Source: an uncultured Opitutia bacterium | GTDB taxonomy: Bacteria; Verrucomicrobiota; Verrucomicrobiia; Opitutales; UBA953 | Assembly: GCA_903957465.1 (NCBI GenBank) | Contig: CAJBPJ010000074.1 | Span: 1-10,781 of the forward strand | Direction of reading: 5' to 3' | Length of the DNA: 10,781 nucleotides | Part shown: positions 1 through 7,220 of the stretch, one piece after another | Position numbering within the stretch: the stretch's first letter is position 1 | Layout: each line of letters begins with the position of its first letter | The notes under the pieces: model-generated | Database searches by the model: none | What the model saw: the letters and a program-made list of their open reading frames with translations, nothing else | What the model was told of the DNA's origin: nothing | Program-made: the position numbers and the translations under genes

Positions 1-2
1 AG

Positions 3-608
3 GCCCACCCACAGCTAACCCTCTACGCGAGAGACAGAGCCTCATGGGAACGTATGCGTAAAGCCTTTCCGCAAACACCGATTGTACTGGTCCCCGATAC
101 TGCCCTACTCTTAACGCCAACAACCGCATCCACACAACTTGTGCCGATTATTTGTCTACGGACTGACAGAGAATCAAGACTCGGGGTGGCTCAGCGTGCC
201 AAATTGATTGAAGGCCTAAAAAACTATTGGCCTCAAGCCGTAAGCACCGACACGGCTGCCCAAGGTTCAATTGAGAATTACCCGGCAGAGCTCCAATCGT
301 TATTCAGCGTTTTCAGCCAAGCATCTGTCGTCGTCACGGATCGCCTTCACGGACTTATCTTCGCAAAGATTCACCAAAAACCATGTGTGGTCATCGAAGG
401 TATTAATGATAAATTAAAAGCGTTCGTGAATACGTGGATGCCCGACGCGAAGAATATCTGCATTGTCGACAACCCAACCACAGAAACCATTTATCAAGCA
501 GCTGAACAAGTAACCCGTGCGCCTGCTTCACCAGCTGTGAGTTCGGATTTATTTCAACCGCTTGTCTTAGCACTGAAGGAAGAAAAGATAGCGGTAAAAA
601 AGGTATGA
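3..608 (+). CDS. Polysaccharide pyruvyl transferase family protein, 5'-truncated by window edge
   Basis: The frame is open to the left edge with no stop, and the residues before the first internal ATG (position 54) continue the family pattern (LTLYARDRASWERM, then IVLVPDTALLL). The gene therefore begins outside the window, and ATG 54 is an internal Met. Toward the C-terminus the protein carries VVTDRLHGLIFAKI (about 330-371), the hallmark of the polysaccharide pyruvyl transferase family (PF04230: CsaB, WcaK, EpsO relatives). Known members move a pyruvate ketal from phosphoenolpyruvate onto a sugar of a capsule, exopolysaccharide or cell-wall polymer in the cytoplasm. Only about 202 residues are visible, so the N-terminal half is missing. 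The stop overlaps the next start (ATGA, 605-608), which suggests translational coupling. Some family members are only fold relatives, so the acceptor sugar and even pyruvylation itself are inferred. Confidence 0.88.
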   Translation, partial: AHPQLTLYARDRASWERMRKAFPQTPIVLVPDTALLLTPTTASTQLVPIICLRTDRESRLGVAQRAKLIEGLKNYWPQAVSTDTAAQGSIENYPAELQSLFSVFSQASVVVTDRLHGLIFAKIHQKPCVVIEGINDKLKAFVNTWMPDAKNICIVDNPTTETIYQAAEQVTRAPASPAVSSDLFQPLVLALKEEKIAVKKV

Positions 609-1801
609 CAAAACATCCCGGTAAACTTAACCTGCGTCTAGAAGTTCCCAAGGTTAACGGAAACACCGTACGCCTCGATGGATATTTAAATTTTCCTAAC
701 GGTCACGAGCGGAACATTTTCTTTGAATTCACGGCTCCCAATGCCAGCCAGGCTCAGATAAACCCGAGGCCATTCTTACTCGCTTGCTTACCCATAGCGA
801 TGATCCATGGGCTCGACTTACACTGCGAGCATGGAGTCGACAAGGTCACTCGCCAAAATCTCACTCTCTGGGCTAAGACCTACGCAGGTTGGATTCCGCA
901 GCGCCTGCAGTGTGTCAAATTGGACATACCTGACGCCCCATGCATACGGATGCCTGGAGCCAACGGCACTCTCCAGGCTTTCTCAGGTGGTGTTGACAGC
1001 TGCCACACATTACTTAACCGAAATCCTCACCGCCGTCACGCAGGCCTAATGGTGCACGGATTTGATATTCCACTCAAACGTTCGGCAGAGTTTGAAAACG
1101 CCTGGAAGAATTGTGTCGATATTTTGCACGATTATGCCGCTGAATCATATCAACTGCGCACAAATCTTCGTGAATGCGAAGCGATACGGCCGCGGCTAAA
1201 TTGGGAAAAGGAGACCCATGGTATCTGGATTGCAGCAGCTCTAGCATGCTTAGAACCTTGGTTCGACGAGATAATCATCCCATCAACATTCTGTACTGAC
1301 GCACTCCTAACTCCCTGGGGTTCGCACCCAGAAACAGATCCACTATTTAGCAGTGAAAGCGTTTCTTACCGACAGCATGGTCAAGAGTTGGACAAACTTG
1401 GTAAGATTGCGGAATTAGTAGCCTACCCTAATCTAACAGAACGATTAAGGGTGTGTTGGCAGCTTAACCATCTTCTAACGGAACGATTAAGGGCGTACTG
1501 GCAGTTTAACCATCTTCCCTCTAATTGTGGTCACTGTTTTAAGTGCGTTACGACCCAAACCTGCCTGTGGATTTCGGGTTCGCCACGCTCGGCCGCATTC
1601 CCTAATCCTAGCTCAATCAACGAACTTGCGAATATTCAAATTACGAAGGAACCGAACCGTTACCTAATCACGAGAATGGAAGCCGTTGCTCGACAGAAGA
1701 ATCGTACTGATATTGCTGATCAACTCATGAGCGCCCTTAGTCGTTCAAATTCACATACCTTTCAGCGTTTGCCCCGATGGTTTAAAAAGCTTTTTTCATG
1801 A
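605..1801 (+). CDS. PP-loop ATP-pyrophosphatase-fold protein (QueC/ExsB-like) with C-terminal Cys cluster
   Basis: This is a 398-residue protein. The PP-loop SGGVDS lies at residues 127-132, after an N-terminal domain of about 125 residues that I do not recognise. Residues 306-314 hold SNCGHCFKC, a CxxCxxC cluster like the zinc site of QueC. PP-loop enzymes cleave ATP to AMP and pyrophosphate to activate a carboxyl or carbonyl group. Here the substrate is unknown; the middle stretch (TFCTDALLTPWGSHPETDPLF) and the context suggest a member of the uncharacterised QueC-like group found near polysaccharide genes, not QueC itself. It overlaps its upstream neighbour (605-608) and its downstream neighbour (1798-1801) by ATGA, so the three genes look co-translated. 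The oddity is an in-frame 14-residue tandem duplication at 277-304, just before the Cys cluster. The start is fixed by the overlap. The superfamily call is firm; the function is open. Confidence 0.82.
   Translation: MTKHPGKLNLRLEVPKVNGNTVRLDGYLNFPNGHERNIFFEFTAPNASQAQINPRPFLLACLPIAMIHGLDLHCEHGVDKVTRQNLTLWAKTYAGWIPQRLQCVKLDIPDAPCIRMPGANGTLQAFSGGVDSCHTLLNRNPHRRHAGLMVHGFDIPLKRSAEFENAWKNCVDILHDYAAESYQLRTNLRECEAIRPRLNWEKETHGIWIAAALACLEPWFDEIIIPSTFCTDALLTPWGSHPETDPLFSSESVSYRQHGQELDKLGKIAELVAYPNLTERLRVCWQLNHLLTERLRAYWQFNHLPSNCGHCFKCVTTQTCLWISGSPRSAAFPNPSSINELANIQITKEPNRYLITRMEAVARQKNRTDIADQLMSALSRSNSHTFQRLPRWFKKLFS
1433..1516 (+). repeat. In-frame tandem duplication, 2 x 42 bp, inside the PP-loop gene
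   Basis: Two adjacent 42-bp units (1433-1474 and 1475-1516) agree at 37 of 42 positions by eye. They encode LTERLRVCWQLNHL and LTERLRAYWQFNHL. The unit is a whole number of codons, so the frame is kept. Copy 1 keeps a Cys (C284) and copy 2 has Tyr at that place (Y298). Five scattered differences, three of them changing residues, mean the duplication is not brand new. Confidence 0.93.
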
Positions 1802-2205
1802 ACATCCAACCTGATGTCATTGCCTGGATGGATCGGTTTAGTATGGCAGTGTGTGCGCGAGATTTTACGGCAGGACGGAAGCTTTTTTCACCTAACCTGC
1901 GCAGCTTTGGGACATTGGCAGACGACGTCCGTGACCTTGATTCTCTTGAAGAGCGGCAATGGTCAATCACTTGGCCAAAGACGCAGCACTTTAAATTCGA
2001 GACAGATTCAATGACCTGTCATGTTTCAGATAACGGACGCACTGCGATTGTCTGTTCGATGTGGTCATCTCAACGCATTTCTAATGGCACTTTACGTCAG
2101 GGACGTTCCACCATCGTACTTGTGCGAGAGAATCTAGCTGATGCATGGGTCGCTATCCATTCGCACTTCTCAATGACGCCACTTGACGGTGGACAACTTG
2201 ACTAA
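1798..2205 (+). CDS. NTF2/SnoaL-like small protein (nuclear transport factor 2 family fold)
   Basis: This is a 135-residue protein without signal peptide or membrane segment. The pattern fits the NTF2/SnoaL-like cone fold: an N-terminal helix with an aromatic/acidic pair (IAWMDRFSMAVCARDF), then SPNLRSFGTLADDVRDLDSLEERQW, and C-terminal strands including RSTIVLVRE and WVAIHSHFSM. Relatives annotated as nuclear transport factor 2 or DUF4440-type proteins often have this FGT...RGLDxLEERQW segment. The fold serves as a small-molecule isomerase, hydrolase or lyase, or as a binding or assembly domain, so the family does not predict a reaction. Its start overlaps the stop of the PP-loop gene by ATGA (1798-1801), which fixes the start and suggests that it works with that enzyme. 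It ends 10 bp from the convergent arsC stop. Family confidence is good; the role is unknown. Confidence 0.78.
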   Translation: MNIQPDVIAWMDRFSMAVCARDFTAGRKLFSPNLRSFGTLADDVRDLDSLEERQWSITWPKTQHFKFETDSMTCHVSDNGRTAIVCSMWSSQRISNGTLRQGRSTIVLVRENLADAWVAIHSHFSMTPLDGGQLD

Positions 2206-2215
2206 TTAAAAGCCG

Positions 2216-2659
2216 TCACTCTGGTAAAACCGCACTTGCCCTTAAACGTACAGCGTAGGCCTCAAAAGTCGCACGAATCTCGTCACGCACCCGACGGAAG
2301 ACTGCCCGAACCTCGTCAGGCGCACCCGTGGCATGCGCTGGATCGTCAAAGCCCCAGTGAAACCGTTGCACCTGACCTGGAAACATGGGGCAGACTTGAT
2401 CAGCATTACCACACACAGTAACCACCGTATGCACAGGTTGGTTTAAAAATTCAGAGAGATGCTTGGAGCGATGCGCCGATGCATCCAGACCAATCTCCTT
2501 AAGCACTTCGATTGCTATTGGGTGCACATAGCCTGCGGGCTTGGAACCCGCACTTGCGACTTCGACAATATCGCCCGCGGCTTGACGCAAAATCGCTTCA
2601 GCTAAATGGCTGCGGCAGGAATTGCCGGTGCAGAGAATTAAAACGAGGGGCTTTGTCAT
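2216..2659 (-). CDS. arsC: Arsenate reductase, thioredoxin-coupled LMW-PTP family
   Basis: With ATG 2659 as start the protein has 147 residues. The phosphatase-type P-loop CTGNSCRS starts at C10 (nucleophile C10, C15, R16). The redox pair is C83 and C90 in VCGNADQVC, and the general-acid segment is WGFDDPA near residues 102-108. This is almost the numbering of the Staphylococcus pI258 enzyme (C10, C15, C82, C89), which supports this start over the in-frame ATG 2677 and GTG 2692 upstream. None of the three starts has a clear ribosome site, and an in-frame stop lies just above GTG 2692. Enzymes of this family reduce arsenate to arsenite in the cytoplasm and pass the disulfide to thioredoxin. 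No arsR, arsenite efflux gene or other ars partner is visible, so it stands alone here. It is convergent with the NTF2-like gene and divergent from the capK-like gene. Confidence 0.93.
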   Translation of the reverse strand: MTKPLVLILCTGNSCRSHLAEAILRQAAGDIVEVASAGSKPAGYVHPIAIEVLKEIGLDASAHRSKHLSEFLNQPVHTVVTVCGNADQVCPMFPGQVQRFHWGFDDPAHATGAPDEVRAVFRRVRDEIRATFEAYAVRLRASAVLPE

Positions 2660-2760
2660 CGGCTGTCGTACGACCATAGAGTAGACGGACACGGTTTACT
2701 GGCAAGCATGAGGAAGTGCCTTGATTCATCATCCGTGCATCGGTTAATCATTCTTTGCGC

Positions 2761-4140
2761 ATGGAAACCCCAACACCCCTCTCTGCTTTGGGCAGTATAC
2801 AGTTTCCAGCCATACCTGACGCACAGGCTTCACTCCAGCTTGCCCTACAGTACCAATTCGAGCATTCGCAGTGGAAATCTGCCACCGAAATTGAGACGGC
2901 TCAATTCAATCAACTGCAGATTCTACTAAAGCACGCCCAACAAAACGTTCCGTACTATACCAAACTTTTTGAAAAGCACGGAATACAAATACCTGAAAGA
3001 GTTGACCGTGTGTTTTTTGAAAAGATCCCCATTTCAAATCGCAAAAACTATCAAGATTGTGGCGACGATTTCAGCTCAAAGAAAATGCCCGAAGGCCACG
3101 GCCAGATGGCTGTGGGGAGAACATCTGGGTCGACTGGGCAACCACTGAAGTTCGGGAGATCCTCTATTACGCAGACCATTTGGAGGGCACTTTCTACGCG
3201 CGATCATTTGTGGCATGGACGCGACTTTACTAAAAAAATCGGTGCCATTCGCTTAGCCCCGCCGGATTACGCGCCCGCCCCTGCTGGCGTGCAGGGAAAC
3301 AACTGGGGGGCAGGTGTCGACAAGGTATTCGCGAGCGGACCTACGGCATTTCTAAATGCCTCCAGCCCACTGGAAGGACAGCTTGAATGGCTTCTGCGCG
3401 AAAAGCCGAGCTACTTACTCTCATTTCCATCAAGCCTCGTTGCGCTTACCCGTTACGCGGAACAAAAAGGCGTAGAGCTACCAGAAATCCTCGAGCTGCG
3501 CTGTGTAGGCGAAAAGCTCTCGGTCGAACACCGTACCTATTTAAAAGACAAATGGCGCGCGAAGGTAACCGACATCTATAGTTGCGAAGAAATGGGGTAC
3601 CTCGCCCTCCAATGTCCTAAAAACGAACACTACCATATACAGTCTGAAAGTGTACTACTTGAAATTGTAGATGAGAATGGTCGAGCCTGCGCACCTGGCA
3701 CACGTGGACGTGTCGTCATCACGAGTCTTAATAACTTCGTAACTCCATTTATACGATACGAGATCGGCGATATCGCTGAATATGGCGCACCGTGTTCGTG
3801 CGGACGCGGCTTACCCGTCATTCAGCATATTCACGGCCGAACCCGTAACCGCCTACTCCTACCAAATGGCGAAAATCGCATGCCGCGACTCGGGGAATTT
3901 GTTATCTATAAAAAATACGAAGATGCAGGTATTCGGCAGCTTAAATGCATTCAACACTCTCTAGAGAAAGTTGAGTTACAAATTGTAGCCGCACGTGCAT
4001 TCACGGAAATCGAGCAAAAGGACCTAATCGATATCTTGCTCAAAAACCTTGGGCACACTTTCGAAGTTGAACTGACCTTCCCTACGGAAATTCTACGCAA
4101 CCCGAATGGTAAACTTGAGGTCTTTGAGTGCCGGATTTGA
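2761..4140 (+). CDS. CapK/PaaK-like adenylate-forming enzyme (phenylacetate-CoA ligase family)
   Basis: This is a 459-residue protein. The phosphate-binding loop TSGSTGQPL is at 121-129, the adenylation-core motif YSCEEMGY at 273-280, YEIGDIAEY at about 333-341, and a CSCGRG zinc-type turn at 345-350 followed by the IHGR hinge. This is the order expected in the ANL superfamily branch of phenylacetate-CoA ligases, whose CapK subgroup occurs in capsule and exopolysaccharide clusters. Such proteins activate a carboxylate with ATP; in polysaccharide clusters the acyl group is thought to end up on a sugar, but the substrate cannot be read here. I chose ATG 2761 over TTG 2755, two codons earlier; no good ribosome site helps. 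It diverges from arsC and ends 6 bp from the convergent oxidoreductase gene. A true aryl-CoA ligase is possible but less likely, because no other aromatic-degradation gene is present. Confidence 0.85.
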   Translation: METPTPLSALGSIQFPAIPDAQASLQLALQYQFEHSQWKSATEIETAQFNQLQILLKHAQQNVPYYTKLFEKHGIQIPERVDRVFFEKIPISNRKNYQDCGDDFSSKKMPEGHGQMAVGRTSGSTGQPLKFGRSSITQTIWRALSTRDHLWHGRDFTKKIGAIRLAPPDYAPAPAGVQGNNWGAGVDKVFASGPTAFLNASSPLEGQLEWLLREKPSYLLSFPSSLVALTRYAEQKGVELPEILELRCVGEKLSVEHRTYLKDKWRAKVTDIYSCEEMGYLALQCPKNEHYHIQSESVLLEIVDENGRACAPGTRGRVVITSLNNFVTPFIRYEIGDIAEYGAPCSCGRGLPVIQHIHGRTRNRLLLPNGENRMPRLGEFVIYKKYEDAGIRQLKCIQHSLEKVELQIVAARAFTEIEQKDLIDILLKNLGHTFEVELTFPTEILRNPNGKLEVFECRI

Positions 4141-4146
4141 AGTGCA

Positions 4147-5505
4147 TTAAAGCGAGAACCCTGCGCGATAGACCCGTTGGACAAACTTGTTGGCCTCAAC
4201 ATCATTGGTGACCTTCATCGCCGCACCATCCCACTGCAGGCGTCGATTCGGGAAGCGTAAAGCCAAATTACCCATCAGTACAGCCTCAGACAGAGGGCCG
4301 GAGACGTCGAAATTAGAGCAAGCCGCAGGGCCACCTTTAATGGCATTTAACCAATCAGCCTCGTGTCCATTACGGATGCGCGGGATCGTCTTGGGAACAG
4401 CCTTCGCTGCCTCGCGTAAGTCGCGATTGATAATGCGCGGGTTCGAGCCGTAACAACCGCAGGTCATTTTTCCTTTACTGCCAACAAAGAGGCATCCGCC
4501 ATTGTCATCACCAAAAGGCATATCGTCAGGGAGCTCACTTGGTCGCTCAGGCATCAAGCCACCATCCCACCAAGTCATCTCAACCGGTGGCAGTCCGTCG
4601 CGAGCGGGGAAGTGGTAACGCACAATGGATGAACGCGGAAATACTTCATTACGAATTTTTGCACGTTCGCCAAAGTTTGCATAGGCGGTGGCAACACTGC
4701 CTTCAACTGACTCAGGGTAACCCAGCTTAAGGGCCATGAAAACTGGATCGATGATATGGCACCCCATGTCACCGAGTGCGCCCGTGCCAAAGTCAGACCA
4801 GGCACGCCATTTCCCAGGATGGTAAGCGGGGTGGTAGGGTCGCATCGGTGCTGGACCAATCCAGAGATTCCAATCCATACCCTGCGGCACAGCTGGAGTA
4901 TCTTTCGGACGGTCCATGTCATCATCTTGCGGCCAAATCGGACGGTTGGTCCAGGTGTGCACCTCGCGCACTTCGCCAAGCAAGCCAGCAGCTATCCACT
5001 CAGTCATCAAACGAATGCCCTCACCCGAGTGGCCTTGATTGCCCATCTGCGAAATCACTTTGTGTTCACGTGCAGCTTCAGTCATCCGCCGGACCTCAAA
5101 CACATCATGTGCGAGTGGCTTCTGTACATAGACATGTTTACCAGCTCGCATACAGGCCATCGCAATATGGGCGTGCGTATGATCGGGCGTAGCAATGACG
5201 ACACCCTGAATCTCAGGGTGCTTTTCAAGCATGACCTTAAAATCCGTATAGGTCGCAGCCTTCGGAAAATCTTTATAAAGACCCGCACAGTTCGCTGGGT
5301 GTACGTCGCAGAGAGCGACAATCTCCGCTCCTGCCTTCGCACATGCGCGAATATTTTGACCACCCATGCCACCAACGCCAACACCGGCAATCTTAAGACC
5401 GGCAGCAAGTGGCGCGTCTGCTCCGAGAAGCGGACGAACCAAGGCAAGACCAGCGGCCGCAAGGCCAGCATGACGGATAAAACCACGGCGAGGGAGTAAC
5501 GACAT
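4147..5505 (-). CDS. Gfo/Idh/MocA family oxidoreductase with twin-arginine signal (exported)
   Basis: From ATG 5505 the protein has 452 residues. It opens with a Tat-type signal (R6-R7-G-F-I, then the hydrophobic stretch HAGLAAAGLALV to about residue 30), followed by the Rossmann strand IAGVGVGGMGG at 39-49, ATPDHTH at 105-111 and VYVQKP at 125-130. The DMGCHIID segment (GxxH around the active-site His) lies in the C-terminal domain. Gfo/Idh/MocA enzymes oxidise or reduce sugars with NAD(P); exported members usually carry the cofactor folded in. The usual EKP motif reads QKP here. A TTG 17 codons upstream of the signal (5559) would also be in frame, but it would put extra residues before the twin Arg, so ATG 5505 is preferred. 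It is divergent from the next oxidoreductase and 6 bp from the convergent capK-like stop. The substrate is unknown. Confidence 0.9.
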   Translation of the reverse strand: MSLLPRRGFIRHAGLAAAGLALVRPLLGADAPLAAGLKIAGVGVGGMGGQNIRACAKAGAEIVALCDVHPANCAGLYKDFPKAATYTDFKVMLEKHPEIQGVVIATPDHTHAHIAMACMRAGKHVYVQKPLAHDVFEVRRMTEAAREHKVISQMGNQGHSGEGIRLMTEWIAAGLLGEVREVHTWTNRPIWPQDDDMDRPKDTPAVPQGMDWNLWIGPAPMRPYHPAYHPGKWRAWSDFGTGALGDMGCHIIDPVFMALKLGYPESVEGSVATAYANFGERAKIRNEVFPRSSIVRYHFPARDGLPPVEMTWWDGGLMPERPSELPDDMPFGDDNGGCLFVGSKGKMTCGCYGSNPRIINRDLREAAKAVPKTIPRIRNGHEADWLNAIKGGPAACSNFDVSGPLSEAVLMGNLALRFPNRRLQWDGAAMKVTNDVEANKFVQRVYRAGFSL

Positions 5506-5600
5506 AGGGGTAGTGTCTGTGACCACTTTGGTCGAATTCAGGTTCCCGACAATCGACAAATCATTTGGAACTTCTCCTCTAGATTGTCATCTAATGAAGC
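5506..5600. promoter_or_regulatory. Divergent intergenic region between two exported oxidoreductase genes
   Basis: This 95-bp gap must hold promoters for both directions. It contains the inverted repeat GACCA-ctt-TGGTC (5521-5533), which is operator-like in size, and a direct repeat CGACAAT/CGACAAA (5547-5560). On the plus strand TTGGAA (5566-5571) and TCTAAT (5590-5595) are 18 bp apart and could be -35/-10 boxes; TCTAAT ends only 5 bp before the ATG, so a transcript from it would be nearly leaderless. On the minus strand AGAGGAGA (5580-5573) resembles a ribosome site, but it precedes an out-of-frame ATG with only eight codons and not the chosen start. All sites were read by eye and none is firm. 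Confidence 0.3.
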
Positions 5601-6860
5601 ATGTCATCCCTACCCCGTCGTCAGTTCATCAGCTCGCTCACCCTAGCGGGAGCCGCCGTCGCCCTGTCACCGCGTGCCTTCGCTATCGGCGGGACAAAAC
5701 CCGATAAACTTAAAGTCGGCGTCATTGGCTGCGGCGGGCGTGGCGTAGGCGCACTCAACGACTTCCGAGAAGCTGCTAAAATTCTTGGCATTCCTGTTGA
5801 AGTGACGGCCCTTGGCGATGCCCTCGCCAGCCAAGCAGTTGCGCTCGGCGCAAAAGTTGGGGTAGCACCGGCACGTTGTTTTGGCGGCTTTGATAGTTAC
5901 CAAAAGGTCATCGCGAGTGGCTGCGACTATGTGATCATGGCGACACCGCCATCCTTCCGACCGCTGCACTTTGCAGCTGCTGTAGAAGCCGGGAAGCATT
6001 GCTTTATCGAGAAACCAGTTGCGGTTGATCCTGCAGGAGCCCGCTCGGTGATTGCGACTGGCGCAAAAGCTCAGTCCAAGGGATTAGCCGTTGTTGCCGG
6101 CACCCAGCGCCGCTATGCCGCAGAATACCTGCGCAATAAAGCACTCATCGACGCGGGTGCGATCGGTGCTATCCGCGGCGGTGTTGTGCAATGGAATGGC
6201 GTGGTACCCTGGATCAAGCGCCGTAACGCTGGCGAGTCCGATGCTAATTACATGGCACGCAATTGGGTTAACTTCACAGAGATGTCCGGCGACCATATCG
6301 TCGAACAGCACGTACACAATTTGGACGTGGCAGTGTGGTTCCTCGGTCGCCTGCCTGTTTCGGCGGTTGGCTTTGGTGGACGTGCCCGTCGCGAAACGGG
6401 TAACCAGTTTGATTTCTTCAGCGTCGATTATGATTTCGGCGATGGCGTGCACATTCACAGCCAGTGTCGTCAAATCTCGGGTACCTGGAGTCGAGTTGGC
6501 GAATTCTTCACGGGAGCTGAAGGCACTGCCTTTGGTGGCGGAAAGATTGCGGGTAAAACCGTACAAGTCGCCGCAATTAAACTCGAATCCGATAATGCCT
6601 ACGTGCAAGAGCACGTCGAACTTATCAAAGGCGTTATCGCTGGAAAACCTATCAACGAAGCCAAACAAGTCGCGGAATCAACCGCCGTTGCCATCATGGG
6701 ACGCATGTCATCGTACTCGGGCGAACTCGTGCGCTGGTCGAGCATGATGGAAGATGCACAATCTCCCTTCTATCAACTGACCTGCAAACCTACGGCCCTC
6801 GATTTCGAACGCAACACCGTGACCCTCGCTCCTGAAGTTGCCGCAGTCCCTGGTAAATAA
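5601..6860 (+). CDS. Gfo/Idh/MocA family oxidoreductase with twin-arginine signal (exported)
   Basis: This is a 419-residue protein. The N-terminus SLPRRQFISSLTLAGAAVAL with a likely cut after AFA (about residue 28) is a Tat signal, so the protein should be folded with its cofactor and then exported. The nucleotide-binding loop GVIGCGGRG is at 40-48, ATPPSFRPLH lies in the second Rossmann part, and FIEKP ends at 139. The active-site segment GDHIVEQHVHNLD is at 230-242. These are the Gfo/Idh/MocA N-terminal NAD(P) domain followed by the C-terminal alpha/beta domain. The second loop residue pattern (TPP instead of TPN/TPD) and GTQRRY place it in a different subgroup from its divergent neighbour. 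The relatives include sugar dehydrogenases and NAD-dependent glycosidases such as GH109; I cannot decide between them. The start is the ATG directly before the signal; no ribosome site is visible. The pterin-dehydratase-like gene follows after 35 bp. Confidence 0.9.
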   Translation: MSSLPRRQFISSLTLAGAAVALSPRAFAIGGTKPDKLKVGVIGCGGRGVGALNDFREAAKILGIPVEVTALGDALASQAVALGAKVGVAPARCFGGFDSYQKVIASGCDYVIMATPPSFRPLHFAAAVEAGKHCFIEKPVAVDPAGARSVIATGAKAQSKGLAVVAGTQRRYAAEYLRNKALIDAGAIGAIRGGVVQWNGVVPWIKRRNAGESDANYMARNWVNFTEMSGDHIVEQHVHNLDVAVWFLGRLPVSAVGFGGRARRETGNQFDFFSVDYDFGDGVHIHSQCRQISGTWSRVGEFFTGAEGTAFGGGKIAGKTVQVAAIKLESDNAYVQEHVELIKGVIAGKPINEAKQVAESTAVAIMGRMSSYSGELVRWSSMMEDAQSPFYQLTCKPTALDFERNTVTLAPEVAAVPGK

Positions 6861-6895
6861 AGTAACGGAGCAGAAGTTATGGTAATTTATACCCG

Positions 6896-7135
6896 ATGAA
6901 CACGTGGCAAGAAAGTGACGGTAAATTACGGCAAACATTTTGCTTCAGCGATTACAACGCCGTACGGCGGTTCGCTAATCAGGTTATGGAAATTGCTAAC
7001 CAGCAAAACCATCACCCTGACATGACGGTCTCCTATCAAACCGTCACTGTAACGATTGTGGAACACGATACGGGCAAGGTTGGCGAAAAGTGCCGTAAGC
7101 TCGCAGCCGCTATCAGCCAAGCCTTCGCAGCTTAA
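6896..7135 (+). CDS. 4a-hydroxytetrahydrobiopterin dehydratase (pterin-4a-carbinolamine dehydratase)-like protein
   Basis: This is a 79-residue cytoplasmic protein. The family core (PF01329) is clear: FSDYNAVRRFANQV, then NHHPDMTVSYQTVTVTIVEHDTGKV. The HHP is at 39-41, a Tyr follows five residues after the Pro, and the later His sits nine residues beyond that Tyr, as in the family motif. Known members dehydrate 4a-hydroxytetrahydropterin after aromatic amino-acid hydroxylases, or support molybdopterin-type metabolism. Two usual motif residues differ: the acidic residue four before the first His is Asn, and the Asp nine residues after the last motif His is Cys (GEKC where EKD is usual). Activity is therefore uncertain. 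It is at the short end for the family because it lacks much of the N-terminal extension. No aromatic amino-acid hydroxylase gene is visible. It lies 35 bp behind the oxidoreductase gene and may share its transcript. Confidence 0.82.
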   Translation: MNTWQESDGKLRQTFCFSDYNAVRRFANQVMEIANQQNHHPDMTVSYQTVTVTIVEHDTGKVGEKCRKLAAAISQAFAA

Positions 7136-7220
7136 ACTCTGCCCCAAACTTAGTTCACCAAGGGCTGGCCGCGTATTAGGCTAATTTGCACTTTGGCATT
7201 TTCTCTCCACTTTACCCGCG

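Noticed and set aside
1784..1795. AAAAAGCTTTTT palindrome followed by another T, considered as a terminator of the PP-loop gene.
   Set aside because: It lies within the last codons, has no loop and almost no GC in the stem, and the next gene starts in the overlapping ATGA, so the transcript must continue.
1879..1890. AAGCTTTTTTCA, a 12-bp exact repeat of 1787-1798.
   Set aside because: Low-complexity T-run, two copies only, both inside coding sequence. Chance is enough.
4756..5499. A 247-codon open frame on the plus strand opposite the first oxidoreductase gene.
   Set aside because: It lies wholly inside a gene with a clear Tat signal, Rossmann loop and active-site motifs, and its own translation shows no domain pattern. 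It is an antisense shadow of a GC-rich gene.
5506..5559. Extended N-terminus of the first oxidoreductase starting at TTG 5559.
   Set aside because: It would add 18 residues in front of the twin-arginine signal, and the purine-rich site upstream is better spaced for an out-of-frame ATG. ATG 5505 gives a normal Tat N-terminus.
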